A DNA stretch of 53,287 nucleotides, taken from NCBI GenBank assembly GCA_014860455.1, contig JACZJQ010000082.1, positions 1 to 53,287 on the forward strand. The letters are read 5' to 3'. The notes beneath the pieces are model-generated. The model was not told the DNA's origin. It saw nothing but the letters and a program-made list of their open reading frames with translations, and searched no databases. Origin of the DNA: Bryobacteraceae bacterium. Lineage in GTDB: Bacteria > Acidobacteriota > Terriglobia > Bryobacterales > Bryobacteraceae. The position numbers and the translations under genes were made by a program. Each line of letters opens with the position of its first letter. Position 1 is the stretch's first letter. Below, piece after piece: positions 52,977-53,287 of this stretch.

Positions 52977-53287
52977 TTATTGTTTCCTGATGGCGAGGAT
53001 AGCGTCAAGGGGGGCTCCGGTGCGGCGGGCATCGATTTGGGAGAAGCCGGCGGATTCGAGAAGGGCGGTGTACTCGGGTACGGAGCGTTCGCGGCCTTCG
53101 GTGCAGACGAGCATGTTGAGCGACTGCATGAGAGCGTGGACTGGCCCGTCCTGGGTGTCGTCGAGCAAGGTTTCGGCGATGAGGAGGGCGCCGCCTGGCG
53201 GCAGGGCGGCGTGGATGCGGGCGAGGAGGGATTGGATTCGATCTTCGGGCCAGTCGTGGAGAATGCGGCCGAGGGCGTAGAGGTCGG
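52977..53287 (-). CDS. O-methyltransferase, C-terminal part
   Basis: Only the last 103 codons are in the window; the N-terminus lies beyond the right edge. DLYALGRILHDWPEDR, ALPPGGALLIAE and a final HALMQSLNMLV match class I SAM-dependent O-methyltransferases of the acetylserotonin/hydroxyneurosporene type. The stop is 4 nt before the DUF4380 gene, so it heads the same run. Confidence 0.8.
   Translation of the reverse strand, partial: DLYALGRILHDWPEDRIQSLLARIHAALPPGGALLIAETLLDDTQDGPVHALMQSLNMLVCTEGRERSVPEYTALLESAGFSQIDARRTGAPLDAILAIRKQ

Overview
The window looks like a high-GC Acidobacteriota chromosome of the Bryobacterales (Solibacter/Paludibaculum-like) type. The clues are a VWFA protein of the kind described as 'VWFA-related Acidobacterial domain', many secreted sugar-active enzymes, a TPR/beta-barrel protein, and short GC-rich repeats embedded inside genes. 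The taxon is inferred from gene content; there is no rRNA gene in the window.

Positions 1 to about 23,232 read as part of an integrated mobile element whose left end lies outside the window. The right boundary is the 3' part of a tRNA-Pro(GGG) gene (about 23,187-23,232): anticodon loop, T-arm, acceptor strand and CCA, but no 5' half. This is the usual scar of integration into a tRNA 3' end. Inside the element, left to right, are: a macro-domain-like gene running off the left edge, divergent from an ARPP-1-type gene, with phased operator-like half-sites between them; sbcD-sbcC; two overlapping uncharacterised genes; an excisionase-like HTH gene; a compact replication/recombination operon (SNF2 helicase, a probable DNA-binding protein with a Cys cluster, VRR-NUC nuclease, HNH nuclease, primase-polymerase, UvrD-type helicase); and a tyrosine recombinase. 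No capsid, terminase or conjugation genes are visible.

The most unusual part is a minus-strand, visibly A/T-richer cargo block at 18,843-22,743. A small ribbon-helix-helix-like gene is followed by three tightly packed genes: a two-TM membrane protein, a protein with an ArcS/DUF5591-like domain, and a TGT/DpdA-like base transglycosylase that keeps the TGT catalytic and zinc residues. This looks like a 7-deazaguanine-type nucleic-acid modification or defence module of a composition I do not recognise.

From 23.3 kb on, the window is host chromosome. A minus-strand ribokinase, sialidase and GH43-like propeller set is divergent from fhs (formate-THF ligase). Next come a DapA-like aldolase and an NAD-epimerase-like gene, then a complete minus-strand hoxEFUYH bidirectional [NiFe]-hydrogenase operon in which HoxF is fused to a GltD-like flavoprotein. 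A heparinase II/III-like lyase, a di-haem peroxidase plus haem-binding protein, a secreted beta-rich protein, the VWFA protein, RluD, a six-TM protein, glutathione peroxidase, galE and an HlyD-type adaptor follow. The window ends with a minus-strand run: O-methyltransferase (cut by the right edge), DUF4380 protein, alpha/beta hydrolase, TPR/beta-barrel protein and a GH-like TIM-barrel protein. Several intrinsic terminators are visible.
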